A stretch of DNA of 35,171 bases from contig CANPTW010000028.1 of the NCBI GenBank assembly GCA_947577075.1, forward strand, positions 1 through 35,171. Direction: 5' to 3'. Shown here in pieces: positions 9,433-16,151 of this stretch; position 1 is the first letter of the stretch; the number at the start of each line of letters is the position of its first letter. Position numbers and translations under genes: made by a program. The DNA comes from an uncultured Oscillibacter sp. (GTDB lineage: Bacteria; Bacillota; Clostridia; Oscillospirales; Oscillospiraceae). Below the pieces are notes generated by a model. The model saw nothing but the letters and a program-made list of their open reading frames with translations, did not search any database and was not told the origin of the DNA.

Positions 9433-10803
9433 ATGAAGAAAATTGAAAACCGGGCGGTGGTCTGCCTGCTGCTTGCGGTGGTGCTGGCGGTGGGGATGGG
9501 GTTCTTCCTCCTCCGTTATCTCGCCCGGGGCGGGGACTGGGCTTCCTCCGCCTTTAACCGCCACCTCTACAACTCCCAGGGGCAGCTCACCGCCGGGACC
9601 GTGCTGGACCGGGACGGGGACGTGCTGTCCTCCGCCGAAAACGGAGAGCGGACCTACTACGACAGCGAGGCCGTCCGCAAGGCCACCCTCCACGCGGTGG
9701 GGGACCTCCAGGGGAACATCGGCGCCGGGGCGCTGAACGCCTTCGCCGACCGGCTGACGGGCTGGAATCCCATCAACGGGGCCTTCGGCGCGGACCGGGG
9801 CGGGGAGCTGACCCTCACCATCGACGCCCGGTACAACTACGAGGCCTACCAGGCCCTGAACGGCCATGCCGGAACCGTGGCGGTCTACAACTACAAAACC
9901 GGGGAGATCCTCTGCATGGTCTCCGCCCCCAGCTACGACCCCCTCCACGTCCCGGAGGACATCGAGACGAACGACCGCTGGAAGGGGGCCTATGTGAACC
10001 GCTTCCTCTCCTCCGTCTTTACCCCCGGCTCCGTCTACAAGACCGTCACCCTGGCGGCGGCCCTGGAGACGATCCCGGACCTGGAGAACCGGACCTGGGA
10101 CTGCGCCGGGTCCCTGCGGATCGGGGAGGAAACCGTCGTCTGCTCCGGCGTCCACGGGGAACAGGACATTGCCGCCGCCTTCGCCAACAGCTGCAACGCG
10201 GCCTTCGCCGGGATCGCCGTGGAGCTGGGGGCGGACACCCTGCGGAAATACACGGAGAAGGCGGGCCTCACGGCCTCCTACAGCGTGGACGGCCTCGCCG
10301 CCGCCAGGGGCTCCTTCGACTGGGACCTCACCGAGGGCCGCCTGGGCTGGGCCGGGGTGGGCCAGGACAAGGACCTGGTGAACCCCTGCGCCCTGATGGT
10401 TTACATGGGGGCCATCGCAAACGGCGGCCGGGCGGCGGAGCCCTATTTGATCCTGAAGACCAAAAACGGGCTGGGGTTTCCCTCCCTGCCCCGTTGGACC
10501 CGGAAGACCGCCGCCCTGATCGACGCGGGCACGGCGGAGACGCTGGCGGAGTTCCTGGCGGGAAACGTGGAGAAGACCTATGGAACCGGCCGCTTCCCGA
10601 ATATGGACCTGTGCGCCAAGTCCGGCACCGCCGAGGTGGGGGAGGGCCAAAGCCCCCACGCCTGGTTCGCGGGCTTCCTTCGGAACGAGGACGCGCCCTA
10701 TGCCTTCGTGGTCCTGGTGGAAAACGGCGGCGGCGGCAGCAGCACGGCGGGCACCGTGGCGGGGAAGGTGCTGGACGTCATGGTCAACGGCTATGAGAAA
10801 TAA
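9433..10803 (+). CDS. Class B penicillin-binding protein (PbpA-type transpeptidase)
   Basis: A 456-residue peptidoglycan DD-transpeptidase anchored by one N-terminal membrane segment (about 8-28) with its catalytic domain outside. All three active-site motifs are present: SVYK at 200-203 (nucleophile Ser200), SCN at 253-255 and KSGT at 396-399. The short N-terminal region (TVLDRDGDVL...) resembles small PbpA-type class B enzymes rather than long PBP2/PBP3 proteins. It lies 162 bases after the SEDS gene, the classical polymerase-transpeptidase pairing, for elongation, division or spore envelope synthesis; which one cannot be told. The ATG at 9433 is preferred, with GGGAGGA upstream; the intervening gap contains GC-rich inverted repeats but no separate promoter that I trust. 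Confidence 0.92.
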   Translation: MKKIENRAVVCLLLAVVLAVGMGFFLLRYLARGGDWASSAFNRHLYNSQGQLTAGTVLDRDGDVLSSAENGERTYYDSEAVRKATLHAVGDLQGNIGAGALNAFADRLTGWNPINGAFGADRGGELTLTIDARYNYEAYQALNGHAGTVAVYNYKTGEILCMVSAPSYDPLHVPEDIETNDRWKGAYVNRFLSSVFTPGSVYKTVTLAAALETIPDLENRTWDCAGSLRIGEETVVCSGVHGEQDIAAAFANSCNAAFAGIAVELGADTLRKYTEKAGLTASYSVDGLAAARGSFDWDLTEGRLGWAGVGQDKDLVNPCALMVYMGAIANGGRAAEPYLILKTKNGLGFPSLPRWTRKTAALIDAGTAETLAEFLAGNVEKTYGTGRFPNMDLCAKSGTAEVGEGQSPHAWFAGFLRNEDAPYAFVVLVENGGGGSSTAGTVAGKVLDVMVNGYEK

Positions 10804-10848
10804 AGGCCGCCTGTAATATTAGAAAGAAAATCAACGGAGGGTATACGA

Positions 10849-11148
10849 ATGAAGGAAAAAAACTCCCTGCTTCTGCAGGGCGTGAAGCAGCTGAACCTGG
10901 GGGCCATGGTCTCCGGGCTGGGCTTTCTGCTGTATCTGGGGGCGGCGGCCCTGGGATTCGCCGGGGCGGCGGATGTGCTGTCCCTGGCGTTTGCCCTGGT
11001 GTCGCTGTACGTCTTCGCCTCGGCGGCGGCGGGGCGGCGGAAGGACAAGGAGGCGGTGAGCTATAATCTCCTCTGGGGCACGGGGGCCCTGGCGATGCTG
11101 ACGTGCCTGTGCGCCGCGGCCACGGTCCGCCAGCGGCTGGGGGGCTGA
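10849..11148 (+). CDS. Small membrane protein, last gene of the SEDS-PBP cluster
   Basis: A 99-residue protein with three predicted membrane helices (about 17-37, 42-60 and 72-92) and a basic loop (GRRKDKE). Start ATG at 10849 is preceded by GGAGGG at good spacing. It follows the transpeptidase by 45 bases and precedes a strong terminator, so it is probably co-transcribed with the FHA-SEDS and PBP genes. No family recognised; a role in envelope synthesis is only suggested by position. Confidence 0.7.
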   Translation: MKEKNSLLLQGVKQLNLGAMVSGLGFLLYLGAAALGFAGAADVLSLAFALVSLYVFASAAAGRRKDKEAVSYNLLWGTGALAMLTCLCAAATVRQRLGG

Positions 11149-11222
11149 CGGCAAACGGTATGCGGGGCCCGGGCCTTAGGTCAGGCCGTTTCCCCGGGAG
11201 CGCCGGGCTTAGGCGGACCCCT

Positions 11223-11249
11223 GTGCCCGCGGGCGTGGGCGCTTTTTTT
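11223..11249 (+). terminator. Intrinsic terminator of the FHA-SEDS/PBP operon
   Basis: Stem GTGCCCGC/GTGGGCGC (11223-11230 with 11235-11242, two G-U pairs), loop GGGC, followed by seven Ts. A textbook rho-independent terminator, 75 bases after the small membrane gene. Confidence 0.88.
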
Positions 11250-11252
11250 CTC

Positions 11253-11281
11253 TTGCAATTTCGGTGGAACCGGAGTACAAT
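11253..11281 (+). promoter_or_regulatory. Near-consensus sigma-A promoter with no following ORF
   Basis: TTGCAA (11253-11258), exactly 17 bases, TACAAT (11276-11281), starting four bases after the preceding terminator T-run. No plausible protein-coding start follows on the plus strand, which points to an RNA gene. Confidence 0.75.
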
Positions 11282-11284
11282 GGA

Positions 11285-11448
11285 AACCGGAAGCATAAAG
11301 CGGCAGGCCGCCGGGTGCAGGAACACCCAGCGGCCCTGTACGAGTGACGACCCACTCAGCACAGCAGGTTTACCTGCACCACAGGCTTATTATACCCGTC
11401 CCCACCTCCTTTTTCAAGGGTATTTTAAAGCTGTGCGTCCGTGTTTTT
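11285..11448 (+). ncRNA. Candidate structured non-coding RNA (6S-like or orphan)
   Basis: The roughly 160-base transcript predicted from the promoter at 11253-11281 folds on itself and ends in a T-run. The two ends pair in steps: CGGA (11288-11291) with TCCG (11438-11441), GCA (11293-11295) with TGC (11434-11436), AGC (11299-11301) with GCT (11430-11432). Inside lie GGCCGC/GCGGCC (11306-11311, 11330-11335) capped by GGGTG/CACCC; CCTGT/ACAGG (11335-11339, 11381-11385) enclosing GAGTG/CACTC and GCAGG/CCTGC hairpins; and TACCC/GGGTA (11393-11397, 11418-11422). An alternative 8-bp pair GGTGCAGG/CCTGCACC is possible. The closing stem followed by Ts resembles 6S RNA ends, but I cannot match the 6S, SRP, tmRNA or RNase P core sequences. 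Structure supported, identity open. Confidence 0.6.
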
Positions 11449-11449
11449 A

Positions 11450-11478
11450 GCGGCGCTGAGTCAAAGGCTCGGCGCCGC
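11450..11478. other. GC-rich hairpin directly after the RNA candidate
   Basis: Eleven-bp stem GCGGCGCTGAG/CTCGGCGCCGC (11450-11460, 11468-11478) with one G-U pair. No T-run follows on either strand, so it may belong to the RNA, or be an independent palindrome. Confidence 0.45.
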
Positions 11479-11585
11479 GTTATGTTTCCGGCGGACGCCC
11501 GGGCGGCGGGGAGCGCACATTTATGTCCCCCTCCAACAGGACGTACCCCGCCGCCGGAGGTTCCGTCCGCCGGAACACACGAAGA

Positions 11586-11620
11586 AAGAGAGGCCAGCCT
11601 GGCGGCTGGCCTCTCTTTTC
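11586..11620. terminator. Bidirectional intrinsic terminator between the RNA region and metQ
   Basis: Perfect stem of about 14 bp, AAGAGAGGCCAGCC (11586-11599) and GGCTGGCCTCTCTT (11604-11617), loop TGGC, T-runs on both strands. It lies 188 bases past the metQ stop on the minus strand and 138 bases past the RNA candidate on the plus strand. The remaining 11621-11796 stretch holds GC-rich inverted repeats but no gene. Confidence 0.85.
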
Positions 11621-11796
11621 GCAATCGCAGTTCTCCGCCGCCGCTCCGGCCGGGGCAACCGCCGGACGGCCGGAGCGAACGAACGCTTTTGGGGGATGCG
11701 CTCCCCCTTCGGGGGGCATTCTGCCCTTTTTCAAACCGGGCCTAAAATTTCGCTTCGTGCAATCAAGTGCCGTTCCAGCTTCTCGAAAAGAGCGGC

Positions 11797-12591
11797 TCAG
11801 AAGGCGGGGACCACCGCGCCGCCGAAGGTGGCGTTGATATAGTCCTTCACGGCGTCGGACTGGAGGGCCTTCACCAGGGCCTGGACGGCCTCGTTGTTTT
11901 CGTTCCCCTCCTTGACCGTCAGGATGTTCACATAGGGGGAATCGGCGGCCTCGATGACCAGGGCGTCCTCCACGGGGTTCAGCCCGGCGCCCAGGGCGTA
12001 GTTGGAGTTGATGGCGGCGACGTCCACCTCATCCAGGGCGGCGGGGACCTGGGCGGCCTCCAGCTCCACGAACTCCAGGTTCTTGGGGTTCTCGGCGATG
12101 TCCTTGGGGGTGGAGTCCAGCTTGGTGCTGTCCGCCAGCTTGATGAGGCCCTGGGCCTCCAGCAGGAGAAGGGCCCGGCCCTCGTTGGTGGCGTCGTTGG
12201 GGACGGCTACCTTGCCGCCGTCGGGGATGGCGTCCAGAGAGGCGGAATTGCCCGCGTACAGGCCCATGGGCTCGATGTGCACGCCGGCCACGCTCACCAG
12301 GTGGGTGCCCCGCTCGGCGTTGAAGTTATCCAGGTAGGGGACATGCTGGAAGTAGTTGGCGTCCTCGTCCCCGTCCTCCACGGCGGTGTTGGGCACCACG
12401 TAGTCGGAGTACTCGGTGACTACCAGGTCGATGCCCTGCTCCTTCAGGATGTCCACGCACTGGTTCAGGATCTCGGCGTGGGGAGTGGGGGAGGCGGCGA
12501 CCTTCAGGGTGGTGGTCTTCTTGCCGCCGCAGGCGGCCAGGGACAGGGCCAGGATTAGGGCCAGGGCCAGAGCAAAAATCTTCTTTTTCAT
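11797..12591 (-). CDS. metQ: Methionine ABC transporter substrate-binding lipoprotein
   Basis: NlpA/MetQ-family lipoprotein of 264 residues that binds methionine outside the membrane and delivers it to the MetNI permease. It begins MKKKIFALALALILALSLAA, a signal peptide ending in the lipobox LAAC, so the mature protein is lipid-anchored at that Cys. The family features follow: LKVAASPTPHAEIL, the NYFQHVPYLDNF segment, and PYVNILTVKEGNEN toward the C-terminus. Length is typical. The ATG at 12591 is chosen because GGAGGA lies just before it; an in-frame TTG upstream overlaps that site. It is the last gene of the T-box-controlled metN-metI-metQ operon, set off from metI by a 260-base gap with a long inverted repeat. 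Confidence 0.95.
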   Translation of the reverse strand: MKKKIFALALALILALSLAACGGKKTTTLKVAASPTPHAEILNQCVDILKEQGIDLVVTEYSDYVVPNTAVEDGDEDANYFQHVPYLDNFNAERGTHLVSVAGVHIEPMGLYAGNSASLDAIPDGGKVAVPNDATNEGRALLLLEAQGLIKLADSTKLDSTPKDIAENPKNLEFVELEAAQVPAALDEVDVAAINSNYALGAGLNPVEDALVIEAADSPYVNILTVKEGNENNEAVQALVKALQSDAVKDYINATFGGAVVPAF

Positions 12592-12711
12592 GACGTGTTC
12601 CTCCAATAAAAAAACAATGACTTGTTCCGAATGTCTTCGGTGTTTCCGGCGTTCCGCCCTCCGTCCTCTCTGCGCGCGTGAGGGGCCCGGAAGGGGGGAA
12701 GGGCCGCTGTA

Positions 12712-12851
12712 GAACCTGTATTCATAACCGGGGAATGCCGGATGGACGGGGGATTTCCCGCAGGAATCCCCACGGATTTCAGGGGGAATTGACGCGGTAT
12801 GGCGGGGAGATCCCCGGCCGGACGGCGGTCAGCGGCTGTGAATGCAGGTTC
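12712..12851. repeat. Long inverted repeat between metI and metQ
   Basis: GAACCTGTATTC (12712-12723) and GAATGCAGGTTC (12840-12851) form a 12-bp inverted repeat with one G-U/mismatch, enclosing further GC-rich inverted repeats (GGGGATT...AATCCCC; GGGGATCTCCCC-like on the minus strand). The outer arm begins one base after the metI stop codon. No T-run follows, so it is more likely an RNA-processing/stability stem or a palindromic insertion than a terminator. Confidence 0.6.
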
Positions 12852-13535
12852 TTATTTCAAACGCTTGTCGATGCGCACCGACAGGCGGCTGAAAACGGAT
12901 TGGACCGCTTGGACGATGATGACCAGGATGACGACCGTCACCCACATGACGGAGGGGACGTTCCGCTGGTGCCCGTACCGGATGGCCAGGTCCCCCAGGC
13001 CCCCCGCGCCCACCATGCCCGCGATGGCGGTATAGCCCACGATGGCGATGAGGGTGATGGACCCCCCCAGGATCAGGGAGGGCATGGCCTCCGGCAGGTA
13101 GACCTTCCGGACGATCTGGAACGTGGAGGCGCCCATGGACTGGGCCGCCTCGATGACCCCGGCGTCCACTTCGCTGAGGGAGGTTTCCACCATCCGGGCC
13201 ACAAAGGGGGCCGAGGCCACCACCAGGGGGAGGATGGCCCCCCGGAGGCCCAGCCGGGTCCCCATGACCAGCTTGGTGAAGGGAAAGAGGGCCACCATCA
13301 AAATGGCGAAGGGGAAGGACCGGCCGATGTTGATGATCCACCCCAGCACGGCATTGACGGGCCCGTTGGGCCGGATGCCGTGGGGCTGGGTCAGCACGGA
13401 GACGACCCCCATGGGCAGGCCGATCAAATAGGCGAAGAGGGTGGACGCGGCGGTCATGACCACGGTGTCCAGGACGCCCTCCGCCAGGATGCCGCCGTAC
13501 TCCGCCCAAAAGGCGGACGTGAAGATCTCAGCCAC
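12852..13535 (-). CDS. metI: Methionine ABC transporter permease
   Basis: Inner-membrane permease of 227 residues with five or so membrane helices. It carries the ABC-permease EAA loop (EAAQSMGASTFQIVRKVYLP at about 140-160) that docks with the ATPase, and the MetI-type ending VIIVQAVQSVFSRLSVRIDK. The reading frame starts at a GTG at 13535, after GAGGAGG, and overlaps the end of metN by 8 bases, which implies translational coupling. Length is normal for MetI (about 215-230). Together with MetN and MetQ it imports L-methionine and possibly D-methionine. Confidence 0.95.
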   Translation of the reverse strand: MAEIFTSAFWAEYGGILAEGVLDTVVMTAASTLFAYLIGLPMGVVSVLTQPHGIRPNGPVNAVLGWIINIGRSFPFAILMVALFPFTKLVMGTRLGLRGAILPLVVASAPFVARMVETSLSEVDAGVIEAAQSMGASTFQIVRKVYLPEAMPSLILGGSITLIAIVGYTAIAGMVGAGGLGDLAIRYGHQRNVPSVMWVTVVILVIIVQAVQSVFSRLSVRIDKRLK

Positions 13536-14544
13536 GGTACTCCACCTCCTCTACGGTGACATAGGGCTGGGAACGAATGTAGCTCAGGGCCCTTGCGGCC
13601 TCGTTGGGGTCGTCCGGGAGGCTTAGGAGCATGGTGCCCGTGGCCCGGCCGCCCACGCTGCGGGTGTCCGCCCCCAGGATGCTGACCTTCACCCCGCAGT
13701 CAATGGCCAGGGAGGCGATGAGGGGCTGGTTCACCGTGCCGCCGTTGAAGGACAGGCGGGCCGCCCGGGTGCCGCTGGGATACTGGCTGACGCTGGCCCC
13801 GCCGGGATAGACCAGCCGCCGGGCCGCGTCGGTGGAGGGGTGGGAGAAGATCTCCTGCACGTCCCCCAGCTCGGCCACGGTTCCCCCGTCCAGAATGGCC
13901 ACCCGGGAGCAGATGGCCTCGATGACGCTCATCTGGTGGGTGATGACCACCACGGTGACCCCCAGCTTGGCGTTCAGGTCCTTCAAAAGCTCCAGGATGG
14001 AGACGGTGGTGGTGGGGTCCAGGGCGGAGGTGGCCTCGTCGCAGAGGAGGACCTTGGGGTCCGTCGCCAGGGCCCGGGCCACGGCCACCCGCTGCTTCTG
14101 CCCGCCGGAGAGCTGGGAGGGATAGGCCCCCGCCTTGTCGGCAAGGCCCACCAGGTCCAAAAGCTCCTCCGCCCGCTTCCTGGCCTGGGGCCGGGGGACC
14201 CCGGCGATCTCCATGGGGAAGCAGACGTTTCGAAGGCAGGTCCGCTGCATCAAGAGGTTAAAGCTCTGGAAGATCATGGTGATCTTCCGCCGCTGGAGCC
14301 GCAGCTCCTTTTCCGACAGGGCGGTCATGTCCTTCCCGTCCACCAGGACGGTGCCGGAGGTGGGCCGCTCCAGGAGGTTCATGCACCGGACCAGGGTGGA
14401 TTTCCCCGCGCCGGAGAGGCCGATGATGCCGAAAATCTCCCCCTGGCGGATGTCCAGGCTGATATCGGTCAGGGCGTGGACCTCGTCGGGCCCGCCGCCG
14501 AAGTTCTTGGTCAAGCGCTGAATCTGAATGATGGGTTCGCTCAC
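13528..14544 (-). CDS. metN: Methionine ABC transporter ATP-binding protein
   Basis: ATPase subunit of 338 residues. Walker A GLSGAGKST (near residue 40), Q-loop, ABC signature LSGGQKQR, Walker B VLLCDEATSALDP and the H-loop VVITHQ are all present. The C-terminal part (about 260-338) matches the NIL/ACT-like domain found in MetN, where methionine binding causes transinhibition (CGVKVSILGADTRSVGGRAT; YIRSQPYVTVEEVEY). The start is taken as the GTG at 14544, preceded by AAAGGAG; the frame is open further upstream through the T-box terminator but that is leader RNA. First gene of the operon, immediately downstream of the T-box. Confidence 0.96.
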   Translation of the reverse strand: MSEPIIQIQRLTKNFGGGPDEVHALTDISLDIRQGEIFGIIGLSGAGKSTLVRCMNLLERPTSGTVLVDGKDMTALSEKELRLQRRKITMIFQSFNLLMQRTCLRNVCFPMEIAGVPRPQARKRAEELLDLVGLADKAGAYPSQLSGGQKQRVAVARALATDPKVLLCDEATSALDPTTTVSILELLKDLNAKLGVTVVVITHQMSVIEAICSRVAILDGGTVAELGDVQEIFSHPSTDAARRLVYPGGASVSQYPSGTRAARLSFNGGTVNQPLIASLAIDCGVKVSILGADTRSVGGRATGTMLLSLPDDPNEAARALSYIRSQPYVTVEEVEYRG

Positions 14545-14580
14545 AATAGCAGCTCCTTTACGGGAAGAGTCGGAGGGCAA

Positions 14581-14875
14581 CAAAAAAGCCCTTGAAGCGT
14601 TCAGCTTCAAGGACGAGCGCAAAACCGCGCCGTGGTACCACCTTGATTCGCGCGCCCCCTCGCGGAGGCGGCCTTACAGAGTGCCAGCACACTCCCGCGC
14701 TGTCACGGGCGCTCCCGTCGCGGCCTATGCCTTTGCAGCAGTCGGCGGCGCAACTCCAAGACCATGTTCGGCCGGCCCCTCCGTACCCCTTTTCACCTCT
14801 CGGGGCTCTCTTTGACGGTTCATCCGGCGTACTCTTCTCTTCATCGTCTTTGCGGCTGTTCAGTTGTTGGAAGTG
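14581..14875 (-). promoter_or_regulatory. T-box riboswitch (tRNA-Met-type) controlling metNIQ
   Basis: On the minus strand the leader has the ordered T-box landmarks: the stem I start with GATGAAGAGAAGAGTA, the AGAGAG kink-turn element, the distal GAGGTGAAAAG-type segment, a specifier region GAACATGGTC followed by TTGGAGTTGC, and the T-box core AAGGTGGTACCACGG (14645-14629). Aligning the specifier region to other short T-boxes places the codon AUG at 14765-14763, which reads methionine. The core is followed by a terminator: CTTGAAGC/GCTTCAAG and a run of six Ts (14611-14581). Uncharged tRNA-Met pairing with the specifier and the TGG of the core would favour the antiterminator and switch on metNIQ. 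Presence of a T-box is near certain; the specifier reading is strong but by eye. Confidence 0.95.
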
Positions 14876-14881
14876 CTTTGT

Positions 14882-14910
14882 AGTTTACACGGTTTCCCCG
14901 CCCCTGTCAA
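14882..14910 (-). promoter_or_regulatory. Sigma-A promoter of the metNIQ operon
   Basis: TTGACA (14910-14905), 17-base spacer, TAAACT (14887-14882) on the minus strand. The expected start site lies just ahead of the T-box stem I. Confidence 0.85.
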
Positions 14911-15016
14911 CGGCGAAGCGCACAGAAAAGCCCCCGGGGCCCCCTGGAAATATCGGCGGAATCCACAAGACCCCTGAAAAACCGGGAGAAAATTTGGCCG
15001 AAAAACAAGAATCGGA

Positions 15017-15045
15017 TTGCAAGTCCCCGGCAAAACTGCTATAGT
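15017..15045 (+). promoter_or_regulatory. Sigma-A promoter reading toward the DUF368 gene
   Basis: TTGCAA (15017-15022), 17-base spacer, TATAGT (15040-15045). It is divergent from the met promoter and gives a leader of about 230 bases before the DUF368 start. Confidence 0.75.
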
Positions 15046-15055
15046 CAGCACAGGT

Positions 15056-15166
15056 AAAAGAATCCCTTGGGATTCTTTTCATAACGCCGCCGCAAAGCGG
15101 CGGCGGGGCCGCATATGCGGCCTTCCGTGCACGGCTTCATAAAAGCCGCCCACGCGCCTTGCGCGT
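15056..15166 (+). repeat. Hairpin array in the DUF368 leader
   Basis: A chain of perfect palindromes starts a few bases after the predicted transcription start: AAAAGAATCCC/GGGATTCTTTT (15056-15079), CGCCGCCGC/GCGGCGGCG (15085-15105), GGCCGCATATGCGGCC (15107-15122), CCGTGCACGG (15125-15134) and ACGCGC/GCGCGT (15152-15166). The first stem ends in TTTT and could stop early transcripts. The CCGTGCACGG and CCGCCGC/GCGGCGG units also occur upstream of leuS. The 14545-15280 gap otherwise holds the T-box and the two promoters. Confidence 0.6.
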
Positions 15167-15280
15167 CAGCGGGGCGATGGCCCGCCGGCTGGAAACGCGC
15201 ATGGGCGCGGTTCCAACTGCGGCGGTTATAGCATATTCCGCATGAAATCGCATGCGTTCAGAGAGGGGAGAACACGGGAC

Positions 15281-16105
15281 ATGGACGAGCGGAAGCGGCG
15301 GCGGGCCCACTGGCTCCGGGACTTCCTCTGCGGCGCGCTCATCGGCGCGGGGGCCATTCTGCCGGGGGTTTCCGGCGGGGTGCTGGCGGTGGTGTTCGGC
15401 ATCTACCGGCCCTTCATGGAGGTGCTGACCCGGCCCCGGAAGGCGATCCCCAGGCACTGGCGGATGCTGATCCCCCTGGGCCTGGGCTGGGCGGCGGGCT
15501 TCCTGGGCGTGGCCAAGGGCATCGCCGCCGCCATGACCCTCTCCGACGCGGTGACCTACTGGCTCTTCATCGGCCTCATCGCGGGCACGGCCCCCTCCCT
15601 CTTCCGGGAGGCGGGGAAGGAGGGCCGGTCCGCCTCCGCCTGGGGGAGCTTCCTCCTCTGCGCCGGGGCGGTGTTCGCGGGGCTGTTCTACGTCAGCCGG
15701 GTGGTCCACGTCCAGGTGGAGCCTAACTTCTGGTGGTACAACTTCTGCGGCGCCCTGTGGGGCATGGGGGTGGTGATCCCCGGCATGACCTCCTCCTCCG
15801 TCATGATGGCCCTGGGGCTCTACCAGCCCATGCTGGAGGGGCTGGCCCGGCTGGACCTCCTGGTGCTCTCCGCCGCCCTGCCGGGGATGTTTTTGACCAT
15901 CGCGCTGCTGGCCCGCCTGGTGACCTGGTTCTTCCGGCGGCACTACGCCGCGGCCTTCCACGGCATTTTGGGCTTCGTGTTCGCCTCCACCCTGGTCATC
16001 GTCCCCGCGGAGTACACCGGGGCGGGGGAGATGGCCCTCTCCGCCCTGTGCGCCGCCGCCGGGTTCGGCCTGGCCTTCTTCCTGGCCAGGATGGACCGGC
16101 GGTGA
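15281..16105 (+). CDS. popT: DUF368 polyprenyl-phosphate transporter (PopT family)
   Basis: A multi-pass membrane protein of 274 residues with about eight helices. DUF368 signatures are visible: GALIGAGAILPGVSGGVLAV near the N-terminus and, in the second half, GALWGMGVVIPGMTSSSVMM, an inverted-repeat-like pair of Gly/Pro re-entrant motifs. DUF368 proteins were shown in recent work to be one of two families (with DedA) that return undecaprenyl phosphate to the cytoplasmic face, recycling the lipid carrier for peptidoglycan and other glycans. The ATG at 15281 is chosen over one 39 bases upstream because the GAGGGGAG element lies between them. It converges on thiI with only 46 bases between; an inverted repeat GAGCGGC/GCCGCTC (16107-16153) spans the gap. 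Confidence 0.9.
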   Translation: MDERKRRRAHWLRDFLCGALIGAGAILPGVSGGVLAVVFGIYRPFMEVLTRPRKAIPRHWRMLIPLGLGWAAGFLGVAKGIAAAMTLSDAVTYWLFIGLIAGTAPSLFREAGKEGRSASAWGSFLLCAGAVFAGLFYVSRVVHVQVEPNFWWYNFCGALWGMGVVIPGMTSSSVMMALGLYQPMLEGLARLDLLVLSAALPGMFLTIALLARLVTWFFRRHYAAAFHGILGFVFASTLVIVPAEYTGAGEMALSALCAAAGFGLAFFLARMDRR

Positions 16106-16151
16106 GGAGCGGCGGAAAGGGGGAGGGCATGGCCGGGCTTCCCCCGGCCGC

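Noticed and set aside
10784..11362. Minus-strand open frame crossing the RNA candidate and the small membrane gene
   Set aside because: It is Pro/Arg-rich, crosses a strong terminator and is antisense to a better-supported gene.
11285..11448. SRP RNA, tmRNA or RNase P RNA
   Set aside because: The SRP GGAAGCAGC core, the tmRNA tRNA-like ends and the RNase P GAGGAAAGTC segment are all absent.
14545..14880. SAM (S-box) riboswitch for the methionine operon
   Set aside because: The leader has T-box landmarks instead, and no S-box core pattern was found.
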